NCBI RefSeq assembly: GCF_025369935.1 | Contig: NZ_CP104467.1 | Span: forward strand, 6,331,001 to 6,395,000 | Length of the DNA: 64,000 bases | Source: Paenibacillus andongensis | GTDB taxonomy: Bacteria; Bacillota; Bacilli; Paenibacillales; NBRC-103111 | Reading direction: 5' to 3' | In this document: piece by piece, positions 17,501 through 25,596 of the stretch | How the letters are laid out: the number at the start of each line of letters is the position of its first letter | Numbering within the stretch: position 1 is the first letter of the stretch | Notes under the pieces: model-generated | The model's database searches: none | Told to the model about the DNA's origin: nothing | Seen by the model: the letters and a program-made list of their open reading frames with translations, nothing else | Position numbers and translations under genes: made by a program

Positions 17501-20152
17501 TCCAGGAACCGGACGTGCAACGAACATGGTGGCGTACTGTTTGGCTTCCTTGTACGCGGCATTCAAATATTTGGGATCCTTCGTTTCCTCATACAGCTCC
17601 AAGATCTCCATCCAGAGTTTGCTATAGTAATAGATAAACTCATTCTTGCTCACATTCACGGATGCAGGCGTATCAATATTTTGAGCGATATAGCTGTCGG
17701 CTGCATCCTTAGCAGCCTGTAAATACTGCGCATCACCAGTCATGCGATACATCATAAGGGGTTGAATGACTGGCCCCCGATCTTTCTGATCAGGATCCCG
17801 TACAAGGTACTCTTCCTGCCCCAGCGCCCCAATTCCAGCCGATGTGCCCATCATTTGATTGACAGCGGTAACGCTTGAAACATCGAACGGCAAGGTTGCC
17901 ATTTTCCACAACGAGGGTACGCTGTATACGGGCTTCTGTGTCGGCGACCAGCCGATACCATTTCGCGATACCCCGTACTGAATGGACGGCAACGCCCTCT
18001 TATCGTAAAGCTGGTCGTCCCCGGTCAAATAATAAGCCCCCAGAAGAGCCGCACTTGATGTTGTTCGAACGCTATCCTCGTTCTCGATATCAATGAAGCC
18101 TTTGGCTCGATTCCACCAGCCGCTGGGCGAAGGAACATAATTAACAGAATCGTCCCCCTGCGGCTCAATCTTCATCAGATCGATCATATTGAACATCGCA
18201 TCCGTAAGCGACTGTTCAGCGACATTTTCCCGGTAGGCCGAATAACCGTATTCACTGCGGAGAATATCCCCGTAAGCCTTATATAGACTGCTGCTTTGAG
18301 CGATTAGCCCCATATGAAATTGATACGTGCTTTCCGCAGTCATTTGCGAATAAGTTCCTAGTTGAGGAGCATACAGGATCGGCTGCACGCTGCCTTCGTT
18401 GTTGACAAGACTCATGCCCAGCCGTTGTTTGGTAACGCCTCCCGTCGGTTCAAATTCAACCGGAAGCTCTTCCGACGGTACAAATACGCCATATGTCAAA
18501 GCGTTCCCCGCGCCGTCATTCTTTTCAACCAGACTCATCGGAGCGCTCAGCTCTCTTAAGCTTGTTGATTCCACCGAACCTACCATTTTGGCATGCGATC
18601 TGAAACCATTTAACACTTCATTGATGCCAGAGATTTGCTCTGTGGTGAATGACTGATACCCTATCACATAATTGCCATCCCGGCGAGGTGTAAAGGCGAA
18701 GGAAACATCCGGTTTATCCCCTGATAAAGACCAGTTCACTTGTAAATCGTAATCGCTTCCATGCGAAGAATCGGTTAATACCGCCGTGTGGCTATCAGGG
18801 AAACTGATCCCGTCGAATGTAATCCAGCGTTTGTTCATCGTATCGTAGTAATTGGTTCGACTTCCCGCATTCCCATCCAACAAGACCCACTGCTCTTCAA
18901 GTCTTTCCGCCACATTATTGACAGGCACCCAGTTCCCTGTATCTGTGTCCTTGTAGAACATATCTCGAACGATGGATTTGCCGCCGTCCCAAGCTGCTTC
19001 ATAGAAGGTCGCCTTATAGTTTGCGTTTTCGATGCTGCCTTTTTCCGTATAACTGAGATTCGTCAATGTGCGGCTGCGCAGCGGAGGCAGCGGTGGAGCC
19101 TGCTGTCGGATATTTCCCTCGAACTTGACCGCGTCGGCCCGCGTAATGATGGTGCCCGTCGTTGGCTGCGTTCGAGTCAGCCTGACAAATTCGGTATCAT
19201 TGCCGCTGAAATAATACGCTCCCAAATCAACCCATCCGACAGATGGTCCCGACGAGGGCCTGAGATCCATAAACATGACATCCGTAATCCCATTGTGCAC
19301 AATTTCGATTTTTACATTACTATCTGCTTTATCCGCCCAATTAAGCTTGTTGAACGATATTCTCGCCGTTCCTGCTTCCAAGCGCGGATTCCATGTGATG
19401 CTTCTTCCCACCGCATCTGTATAATTGGAACTGGAATTATTATACCCCTTCACTCCTGTACTAGTGCTCCAATAAGGAGCCGAGTATCCGTTATTCTTGT
19501 TATCCACATCAGTGGTGACGACACCATCAACCGTGAGGCTTCCATCATCAATAATGATTGTCTTATGAGGCTCTTTCTGCTGAATATTCCCTTCGAACTT
19601 GACCGCATCAGCGCGCGTAAGTATCGTGCTAGTGCTGTTGGCAGACCGGGTCAATTTAACGAATTCTTCACCAACCCCGGAAAAGTAGTACTCTCCCAAA
19701 TCAACCCATCCCGCAGGCGCCCCGAATGAAGGTCTCAGATCCATAAATAGAACATCCGTCGTTCCGTTATGAACGATTTCGATTTTCACATTACTATCCG
19801 CTTTATCCTCCCAATTAAGCTTGTAGAACGATATTCTCGCCGTTCCAGCTTCCAAGTGCGGATTCCACGATATGGTATTTCCTACTGTACTCGTATATTT
19901 GGAACTGGAATTATTATACCCCTTCACCCCTGTACTTGTGGTCCAATTCGGTGCCGAGTATCCGTTATTCGCGTTAACCGCATCAGGGGTAATAACACCA
20001 TCGATCGTGATGCTCCCGTCATCGATGATGATCGTCTTATACGGTAAGGTCTCCGCATTAGCGGTCCTTATTCCGAATAGGCTTAAAGGAACTATCATCG
20101 TCATGCTGAAAACGATTAAGAAAAACAGCTTCCTTTTTATCATACAACTCAC
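14537..20152 (-). CDS. giant secreted protein with golvesin/Xly-type modules and predicted alpha/alpha-toroid core
   Basis: This 1,871-residue protein has a Sec signal peptide ending in TANA. Two near-identical golvesin/xanthan-lyase-type binding modules follow (about 40-193 and 195-350; IIIDDGS...GYNNSSS...LTRADAVKFEG). A central region (about 360-1210), rich in aromatic and helical segments (SSAALLGAYYLTGDD, DAADSYIAQN, AYKEAKQYATMF), looks like the alpha/alpha toroid of polysaccharide lyases and unsaturated glucuronyl hydrolases. Two more golvesin-like modules, a Big2-like domain and two chitinase-type Ig modules (MWWG...YKLYENGQLI) end it. No catalytic family can be named. It is the last gene of the locus but has its own promoter element. 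The start may be GTG 20152 or ATG 20143. Confidence 0.85.
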   Translation of the reverse strand: MSCMIKRKLFFLIVFSMTMIVPLSLFGIRTANAETLPYKTIIIDDGSITIDGVITPDAVNANNGYSAPNWTTSTGVKGYNNSSSKYTSTVGNTISWNPHLEAGTARISFYKLNWEDKADSNVKIEIVHNGTTDVLFMDLRPSFGAPAGWVDLGEYYFSGVGEEFVKLTRSANSTSTILTRADAVKFEGNIQQKEPHKTIIIDDGSLTVDGVVTTDVDNKNNGYSAPYWSTSTGVKGYNNSSSNYTDAVGRSITWNPRLEAGTARISFNKLNWADKADSNVKIEIVHNGITDVMFMDLRPSSGPSVGWVDLGAYYFSGNDTEFVRLTRTQPTTGTIITRADAVKFEGNIRQQAPPLPPLRSRTLTNLSYTEKGSIENANYKATFYEAAWDGGKSIVRDMFYKDTDTGNWVPVNNVAERLEEQWVLLDGNAGSRTNYYDTMNKRWITFDGISFPDSHTAVLTDSSHGSDYDLQVNWSLSGDKPDVSFAFTPRRDGNYVIGYQSFTTEQISGINEVLNGFRSHAKMVGSVESTSLRELSAPMSLVEKNDGAGNALTYGVFVPSEELPVEFEPTGGVTKQRLGMSLVNNEGSVQPILYAPQLGTYSQMTAESTYQFHMGLIAQSSSLYKAYGDILRSEYGYSAYRENVAEQSLTDAMFNMIDLMKIEPQGDDSVNYVPSPSGWWNRAKGFIDIENEDSVRTTSSAALLGAYYLTGDDQLYDKRALPSIQYGVSRNGIGWSPTQKPVYSVPSLWKMATLPFDVSSVTAVNQMMGTSAGIGALGQEEYLVRDPDQKDRGPVIQPLMMYRMTGDAQYLQAAKDAADSYIAQNIDTPASVNVSKNEFIYYYSKLWMEILELYEETKDPKYLNAAYKEAKQYATMFVARPVPGGTVTIPQPETYNYAESFHWPASGKYDYPRSKLPEDVAGGVQADSWLVSPNGLTFEAGSTTGYYRMNAQEAPFMLRLSLYTGDKLLQDIAHNAVIGRYSSYPGYYYKGFAVSQLEPDFALEGPSGATSIYYHHMPAQLGQTMDYLISEQSLKSNGSITFPSVFETNFLWFKYHLYGNKPGQFYGNSNVWLWMPKGIIQTNHPQLNWITGESGSKFYIGLSNESTAEVQTPIKLNAQLIGFDPAQDYNVTIIRDNGTPEQAVMSGGIIQATVSSKGMTAIIVEGLNIDVPLHQIRTAETSDASYFFDVHSPIDAVKGMLIVKPDKTSYDAYVEAKTTKPATIHYSLDGGATYTTVPDTIYPMEWSIRVNDLSQTFTYYVESDGKQTRKRTLYLPDQVTATPVQPNWQAGSSIIVDNTEAETEGVWIRDTTANDYYYDNYVYAKSTSGTATSTMKWRPELPESVTYNVYYKLPQITATSENWATSASFTIHYSGGTETVTVDQSIANGTWVFLGAYPFAAGDSGYVEITNKANKSRVVADAMMWVDPNRTLQLESVVIKSDRDELQMTQEAQLSVTGHMDNGLIADLSHANVQYFVDRTDLAEVDSSGLLTLQDLDGATDHITVWATVTMDGVTSTTPPLTIAIRDLTVIVDSTNTTGLYTTEGSWSQSNLAGYKIGVKSRYSTVQGSSATWKAQFPEGRYTVSIYKLVHTTANDNHVKVEVKHQSVTETTYIDATVGSSGWVNLGTFDFTGDGSEYVRLTRETQTTIDPPTLPADMIYTRADAVKFERHSVSPALLANGVPGKPILSNNSGVATGLHDGNYEVTMNMWWGNNGSLYKLYENGQLIQTKSLADASPAAQTSIIPIQGKPNGTYMYTCVLSNLYGATSCDPHTVTVADANPGKPVLSSDNWDQDGNYTITANMWWGTNATQYRLFENGELIETQSLSSQTPSAQSAITQISGKAPGIYQYYGEFMNGRGTTVSDVIQIIVK

Positions 20153-20266
20153 ATCCTCTCCCTATTTTGACAACGCTTTCAAATCAATAAAAACCTCCTT
20201 TGTTCGAATGATCGCAAAGAAGCAATTATCCGTACCCTACTGGCAAATCCCCCCTTCGTCTTTGAT

Positions 20267-20332
20267 ATCATAGCATGTCGCTTAACCGTGAAATTTCTTT
20301 AATTTCTAGAATTTCTTATAAGATTTTAAGTA
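20267..20332 (-). promoter_or_regulatory. activator-type promoter with three AGAAATT repeats (copy A)
   Basis: Read on the minus strand, 20332-20291 contains AGAAATT three times at 9-bp spacing, followed 18 bp later by a -10-like TATGAT (20272-20267). No good -35 is present, which suits an activator-dependent promoter. 38 of 42 bases match the element at 30961-31002. The likely activator is the YesN-type regulator encoded at 23971-25596 (inference). It drives the giant secreted protein gene. Confidence 0.65.
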
Positions 20333-20342
20333 AAAAATAAAC

Positions 20343-20387
20343 CTGCAACGTATTCGTCTGCTCAACAGCAGTCAGATACGTTGCAAG
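20343..20387 (-). terminator. terminator downstream of the SGNH hydrolase gene
   Basis: TGCAACGTAT (20344-20353) pairs with ATACGTTGCA (20376-20385), extended by CTGCT/AGCAG inside, and is followed on the minus strand by a T-rich tract. It separates the SGNH gene from the promoter of the giant gene. Confidence 0.75.
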
Positions 20388-20416
20388 TTTTACATTAAGC
20401 ACCAAACGACTTTAAA

Positions 20417-21658
20417 CTACACTAATGGCGGCTGTACTAACAACAACTTGCCAAGCTGGATCACGGTTTGTTCGTACCAATCCGGATGCTGCCGAACATG
20501 CTCAATGCTTCGTTCATTGCCGCACGCCTCAAACACGGCCGCTTTGTCTGTCTTCTCGTTATCGACTTCGAAGCGAACCGTATGTTTCCCATTCGGGAGC
20601 TCCGGCAAGAAAACATACTGATTCCGATTATGATCATTGTACAGTGTGAATCGATCGACGAGAAAAGGCTCCCCGCCATCCACCGTCACCTTCAATCTGC
20701 CGGAATCTGGCCCCCCGATATCGAACAGCCCGATGTGTGTGCCTTCGAATTGCACCGTGATAGACTCACCCGGATCGACCGCTCGCCATAGGCCGGAGAA
20801 CAACCAATCGTACTCGCGGGCCAAAGCTGAATCTTCGGGAGTCACGTAGGACCATCCTGCCGATAAATGGGCATGGCCATCCAGCGGCAGCATAGTCGCG
20901 TACTCCCAAGGATTGGCCGGGACCAAAGGAGTCTGAGGCAAGTTATGTTCGACTCTTCCCGAACTAACCCCAAGTTCACGAATTTTCTCAAACGATCGGG
21001 TAATCGTATCCGTGTAAATCTGGTGTCCCTCAGGAATTATTGGATGGATCGAATCATGCGTAAAAACAACGGCCCCGGGAATGGACTTGTCTGCCCTTGA
21101 GCCCCCTGAGGTAAATATAAGCTTCCCCTCCGACACCAATTGACTGACCGCCACACCCAGATGAATCGAAGGAATACCATAATAATCGGCCACTTCCTCC
21201 TGCATAAGAGCTCCCTTCTGGTATTCCCCGGACTGAAATCCTGCCACATCTCGCTCTTTCAGCGTATAAACGAACAAGATATCGGTAAACCGGCTCCGCT
21301 TACGGATTTGACGGACGATCCCTTCGATCCGCGCCTTGGACTCGGGGACTCCGCCATCGTTACCGACAAATTCAACAAACACCAGATCAGGCTGATGGCG
21401 CAGTACATCTGTCTCCAAGCGGGCGCACCCTAAATCCGATCCAGTTCCATCAATGCCTGCATTCACACAGCGGATATCCGCTGTGGGATATTGCTCACGA
21501 AGCCAATCCGCCGTCATTACCCGGTATCCTTTAGAACGTGTATTACTACCACCGAAATAGACAATTGTCACCGTTTCCCCGTTTTCTAACTTCTGAATGA
21601 CATTAGGTAACCCTCTTCGAGGGAATAATTCCTGCATCGCGACTTCACCTGTCCTCAC
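20417..21658 (-). CDS. SGNH/GDSL-family hydrolase, probable carbohydrate esterase
   Basis: The N-terminal 220 residues show the SGNH blocks: nucleophile region VYFGGSNT (GGSN instead of GDSL), a glycine block at GIDGTGSDLG, block III FVGND and block V DSIHP. About 190 further residues form a C-terminal beta-rich module (SITVQFEGTHIGLFDIGGP) like those on carbohydrate esterases. There is no signal peptide, so it is presumably cytoplasmic and deacetylates imported oligosaccharides. The GTG start overlaps the TGA of the FAD oxidoreductase by 4 bases; ATG 21637 with AGGTGA upstream is an alternative start. Confidence 0.85.
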   Translation of the reverse strand: MRTGEVAMQELFPRRGLPNVIQKLENGETVTIVYFGGSNTRSKGYRVMTADWLREQYPTADIRCVNAGIDGTGSDLGCARLETDVLRHQPDLVFVEFVGNDGGVPESKARIEGIVRQIRKRSRFTDILFVYTLKERDVAGFQSGEYQKGALMQEEVADYYGIPSIHLGVAVSQLVSEGKLIFTSGGSRADKSIPGAVVFTHDSIHPIIPEGHQIYTDTITRSFEKIRELGVSSGRVEHNLPQTPLVPANPWEYATMLPLDGHAHLSAGWSYVTPEDSALAREYDWLFSGLWRAVDPGESITVQFEGTHIGLFDIGGPDSGRLKVTVDGGEPFLVDRFTLYNDHNRNQYVFLPELPNGKHTVRFEVDNEKTDKAAVFEACGNERSIEHVRQHPDWYEQTVIQLGKLLLVQPPLV

Positions 21659-23871
21659 TTATCGTTTTTATGAGCAAACAATTTTACAGCAAACACTTCA
21701 TGATAAGGCGAACCGTAAGTTGCACAGAAATCAAACCGTATTCGGGTTACACCTTGCGCATCCACCTTATGTTTATTCAACGTGAGATAATTCCCACGGA
21801 TTATGATTTCCCTCTCGGTTCCGTCTTCTAAGGCCAAGGTCACATCATAATCTTGGATAAGGGACTCAATTGGATCGTCAAAATGCTCCAAATCCAACTG
21901 CGAATTGAAAACAAGATGGATTTCATCCAGATTTTTAGGACTTGCAAAACAGAGTTCCAACCATTCCTGTCCTTCCGTACGTTCGGAAATCCAGCCGTTC
22001 GGCAGACCATACGGTCTGGAGTAGCCGTTGACGACATTCTCGGGGTTATACATATTCTGTGATGGCAGCAGGTCTTTAAAGCAAATGCTCTTATTGAATT
22101 TCTTTAGCTTCGACGGCTCTTCCGGCCTATAGTGGAAGCTGACCGCTCCTGTTATTTTCTCTTCATTACCGTATACGGCAAGCCTCTCTGTACCTTCCAG
22201 TACGATGTAAATTTTGTCGTCCGCCGGCTTCGTGCAGCCCAAATCCAGCGTAATCCAGTCGTCATAACCGGCTGCAATAGCCAAGCGGTAGTCTTTCAAC
22301 TCGCAGGAGGGAATGTAGTTTTCCTTCCGTTCCCCGCCAAACAGCTTCACATGCAGAGTTTCCGAATGCTCGGAGATATTTCTAATTTTGATCCGTACAC
22401 TTTCCGCCACGGATGTCTGAAACGGCAAGACCAAACATAACCCTTTCTCCAAGGGAATCGCTTCGGTTGGATGAGGATTCGCATAGCTGCGCTGAGACGA
22501 GGCACGAATATGTAATCCGTCAGCGAAGTAAGGATCCAATTCCTCTTGAAGCCCTACAATCGTTTGTCCGTCTCGAAGCAGCAGTGCTTGCAGCTCCCCC
22601 ATATGAGCTCGGGCGATGTCTGCTGGGTCTATCTCATATTTCAAGCATAACGAAGCAGCCGTTCCAACCGCCTGCCCCATACAACCGCAGGTAGCCATTA
22701 CTCTTGTAGATCCGAAAGCAACATGGGTAGCACTTATATTGCGACCAGCGAACATGAGATTAGGAATATTGCAGGAAAACAAGCTACGGAACGGAATATT
22801 GTACAATCCAGGCACGAAATTCCAGGCTGTAGCTGGCCCCTCATCGTAGATGCCCTTAGCAGCATGTAAATCCATATACCATCCCCCGACGGATACAGCA
22901 TCTTCGAAATGCGGCTTTGCTGTAAGATCGTTCTGAGACAACATGTGATCCCCTATAAACCGCCTCGACTCCCGCTTTCCCGGAATCGGGCAGACATAAT
23001 CCAAGATGAGATTGTCCACATCATCAAATTCGCCGCTATTTTTGATATAATCCCAAATCCCGTAAACCAATTTCCGCAGCTCCAATGCGATGTCTTCATT
23101 GTTTTTGATAACATCCATATGCCCGCCGTATTCCAGCCACCACAATCCGCCAAGTCCGTTGATTTTTCTAGGAAAAGCCCGATAGTTCAAGCCTTTTTTG
23201 ATACTATCGAAAAAGCTCAACTTCGTAATATCATACGCAAAGCCAGGCCTCTTGTAAGGAACGGGATATCCTACGTCACGCGCTTGAAAAAGGATCGTGT
23301 CTCCCATGGTGTAATGGTCCGCCACTTCAGGAGCCAAATCTTCCTTGTATTCATGCTTCGCTTCTCTCCCCCATCGGAAGAGAGCACCTGCCTGATATCC
23401 GACAACCCCGTCTCCCGAGCAATCGATGTAGGTTCGGCTTTCAAAACGGAATTTTCTTTCGGAAGCCAATTGAAGGCCCTCCACCCATTTGATTCTGCCG
23501 TTCTCCATGCCCGTTTCATGCACGCATGTATTCAGAAATAGAGCAATGTTAGGCTCATCATAGACCATATCCAACAAGACCGTATCCGAAAGCGAAAGCA
23601 TAAGCTTCTTGTTATATAACGGATTATAGTGGAAAATTTTCATCTTGAGTTCTTCCACCAATCCGCCCTCACGCGCATAATAGGATGGGCTGTTTCCAAG
23701 ATAGGCCGACCCGTTGATATGAACCCTGACCTCGCTGCTGGCATTCCCCCCAAGAACCGGTCGATCATTAATAAGTGAAACTTGCAGCCCTTGACGTGCG
23801 GCAGCAATGGCGGCGCATAGCCCAGCAATACCTCCGCCTACGACGGTTACATCCGCTTTAATAAGCTCCAT
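21655..23871 (-). CDS. FAD-dependent oxidoreductase (FAD_oxidored family)
   Basis: The 738-residue protein starts with the dinucleotide motif GGGIAG (residues 12-17), then VLGGNASSEVRVHING and a second FAD contact YIDCSGDGVVGYQAGA, a pattern of the PF12831 family. The last 250 residues form a beta-rich module (LELCFASPKNLDEIHLVFNS) resembling a discoidin-like sugar-binding fold. Members occur in polysaccharide loci, some annotated as xanthan lyase, but their reaction is poorly known. ATG 23871 is chosen for its GGAGG 8 bases upstream; a longer frame to 23898 has no ribosome site. No signal peptide is seen. It is coupled to the SGNH gene. Confidence 0.88.
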   Translation of the reverse strand: MELIKADVTVVGGGIAGLCAAIAAARQGLQVSLINDRPVLGGNASSEVRVHINGSAYLGNSPSYYAREGGLVEELKMKIFHYNPLYNKKLMLSLSDTVLLDMVYDEPNIALFLNTCVHETGMENGRIKWVEGLQLASERKFRFESRTYIDCSGDGVVGYQAGALFRWGREAKHEYKEDLAPEVADHYTMGDTILFQARDVGYPVPYKRPGFAYDITKLSFFDSIKKGLNYRAFPRKINGLGGLWWLEYGGHMDVIKNNEDIALELRKLVYGIWDYIKNSGEFDDVDNLILDYVCPIPGKRESRRFIGDHMLSQNDLTAKPHFEDAVSVGGWYMDLHAAKGIYDEGPATAWNFVPGLYNIPFRSLFSCNIPNLMFAGRNISATHVAFGSTRVMATCGCMGQAVGTAASLCLKYEIDPADIARAHMGELQALLLRDGQTIVGLQEELDPYFADGLHIRASSQRSYANPHPTEAIPLEKGLCLVLPFQTSVAESVRIKIRNISEHSETLHVKLFGGERKENYIPSCELKDYRLAIAAGYDDWITLDLGCTKPADDKIYIVLEGTERLAVYGNEEKITGAVSFHYRPEEPSKLKKFNKSICFKDLLPSQNMYNPENVVNGYSRPYGLPNGWISERTEGQEWLELCFASPKNLDEIHLVFNSQLDLEHFDDPIESLIQDYDVTLALEDGTEREIIIRGNYLTLNKHKVDAQGVTRIRFDFCATYGSPYHEVFAVKLFAHKNDK

Positions 23872-23883
23872 TTTGATAACCTC

Positions 23884-23955
23884 CATGATTAGATACATCT
23901 ATCATGGTAATCCTTTTGAACCCCATTTTTTTACATGATTTCGCGAAAAATTCAT
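23884..23955. promoter_or_regulatory. two palindromes upstream of the FAD oxidoreductase gene
   Basis: A 21-bp near-palindrome centred on CGCG (23935-23955, core TTTCGCGAAA) and a second inverted repeat CATGAT/ATCATG (23884-23906), whose minus-strand hairpin ends directly at the GGAGG ribosome site, lie in the 99-bp gap after the response regulator gene. Operator and RBS-masking roles are inferred. Confidence 0.4.
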
Positions 23956-23970
23956 ACATTTTTTGCAACC

Positions 23971-25596
23971 TTATTTGGATTCATACCGTGTCATTTTTAT
24001 CCGATATTGCTTGGGTGTATCACCTGTATGTTCTTTGAATAATTTGCAAAAATAGCCTTCATTTACAATTCCGACTTCCTCGCACAATTCCAATAAAGAA
24101 TAATCCTGAACATTTAACAGCTCGAGAGCCAATTGAATTTTTTTACGGTTGATGTAGCTGATAACGCCTTCGTTCATTGTTTTTTTGAATAGACTGCTAA
24201 AATACGATGGGGCTAGATTCACTTCCTCAGCAATAGCCTCCAACGTTAAACGCTGTTTCAGATTTTTCTCTATAAACCGCATGGCACTCATGATTTCTGC
24301 ACGATGTAAAAGTTGGCCAGCATGTACATATTCGAAAGTGAAGTCGCCAATATACGCTAGCTGCTCCCGAAATGTCATAAATTCTAGGGGAAACTCAGCT
24401 ACATCTGTGGTTGGCGTGTTCCCCGATTTAAATTTCACAGTAATGTCTCTGTACAAGTCACGAAGCATAGGCGTCATGATGGACTTATGGATTTTATGAT
24501 CCGTAACAAATTGGTTTAAATCAGCAAATTCTTTCTCCAGCTCTTCCTTGGAAACCTTTCTATGCAGCCAGGCAAGAAAATCAGCCAGCTTCTGCTGAAA
24601 GTCCTCCTTTCTGTCATTACGGTATTGGAACCGATGAGCGGGTGTTTTGACTACTTTCTCTGTATGATAATAGAAATCCTCACTCACATTATTAGCTTCT
24701 GTGTAAGCTTGTTTGATGGATTCCCAGCCTCGGTGCGGACCGCCAAAAGCTACGGATACCCTTTGATTCAAATATTGATGCAAATGGGACACGATCTGAC
24801 TCCCCAATGTTTGGCAAGCGTATTCCGTATCCATCTCACTGCGATTATTTTCCCAGGAAAGAAAGCCAATAAAACGATTATCGGATAGATCCGTAGCTAC
24901 ACCCCTGCCACAATTCATCACAGTTTCTTCAATGACATTCGTAATCGCATATTTCAAGATGTTTTGGTCAACCGCTGAATATTCATTTCGGAAACTCTCA
25001 TACAAATTCATTTCAACAATAAAGCAGCAATAATTGGCTTGAAAAAAATGGAACTGCATACGATTGGCGAAATCCGATGCCCGATGTGAAGGGATTTCGC
25101 CTCTGATCAGCTCGTTAAAAAATTGCTTACGGACTCTATATTTATTCTCAAGAACGGATACGTTTAAAGTTTGAAATTCCTCTTCTTTTTTCTTAATCTC
25201 ATCCCAAATTCCGGCTGCCTTATCCAAAGCTCGATCCAAATCAGCTTCCCTGAGCGGAACCTTAACAATGTACTCCAATACGTTGGCATGAATAGCTCTC
25301 TGCGCGTACTCAAAGGACGAATAAGCAGTCAAAAGAATGTATTGGGTATGGGGCAGCTGCGGCTTTAGTTGCTCAATCATGGAAATTCCATCCATCCGCG
25401 GCATGACGATATCGGAGATGACAATATCCGGTTTAAGCTTTAAGATCTCCTCTATCCCCTTCAGCCCATTATTCGCTTTTCCTATCAAATGGAATCGCCT
25501 TTCCTTATGAGAGAGCTCGCTAAAAAATAGTTCCAATCTTTGAATGATTAGATCTTCATCGTCAACGATGAAGCAGGTGTAGTCTCTCATCATCAT
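23971..25596 (-). CDS. YesN-type AraC response regulator
   Basis: The 541-residue regulator has a receiver domain (about 5-125) with the acidic pair D12-D13, phospho-acceptor D62 in SDIVMPRMDG and the conserved lysine in YIVKVPL. A long middle region follows, then a C-terminal AraC DNA-binding domain (about 440-538; LEAIAEEVNLAPSYFSSLFKK, LLELCEEVGIVNEGYFCKLF). It is encoded 4 bases overlapping its kinase. It probably activates the permease and giant-protein promoters, which share an element. Confidence 0.93.
   Translation of the reverse strand: MMMRDYTCFIVDDEDLIIQRLELFFSELSHKERRFHLIGKANNGLKGIEEILKLKPDIVISDIVMPRMDGISMIEQLKPQLPHTQYILLTAYSSFEYAQRAIHANVLEYIVKVPLREADLDRALDKAAGIWDEIKKKEEEFQTLNVSVLENKYRVRKQFFNELIRGEIPSHRASDFANRMQFHFFQANYCCFIVEMNLYESFRNEYSAVDQNILKYAITNVIEETVMNCGRGVATDLSDNRFIGFLSWENNRSEMDTEYACQTLGSQIVSHLHQYLNQRVSVAFGGPHRGWESIKQAYTEANNVSEDFYYHTEKVVKTPAHRFQYRNDRKEDFQQKLADFLAWLHRKVSKEELEKEFADLNQFVTDHKIHKSIMTPMLRDLYRDITVKFKSGNTPTTDVAEFPLEFMTFREQLAYIGDFTFEYVHAGQLLHRAEIMSAMRFIEKNLKQRLTLEAIAEEVNLAPSYFSSLFKKTMNEGVISYINRKKIQLALELLNVQDYSLLELCEEVGIVNEGYFCKLFKEHTGDTPKQYRIKMTRYESK

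Noticed and set aside
18788..19729. 313-codon open frame on the plus strand inside the giant gene
   Set aside because: It lies antisense to the repeated golvesin modules, has no ribosome site or recognisable domain and mirrors the codon pattern of the true gene.
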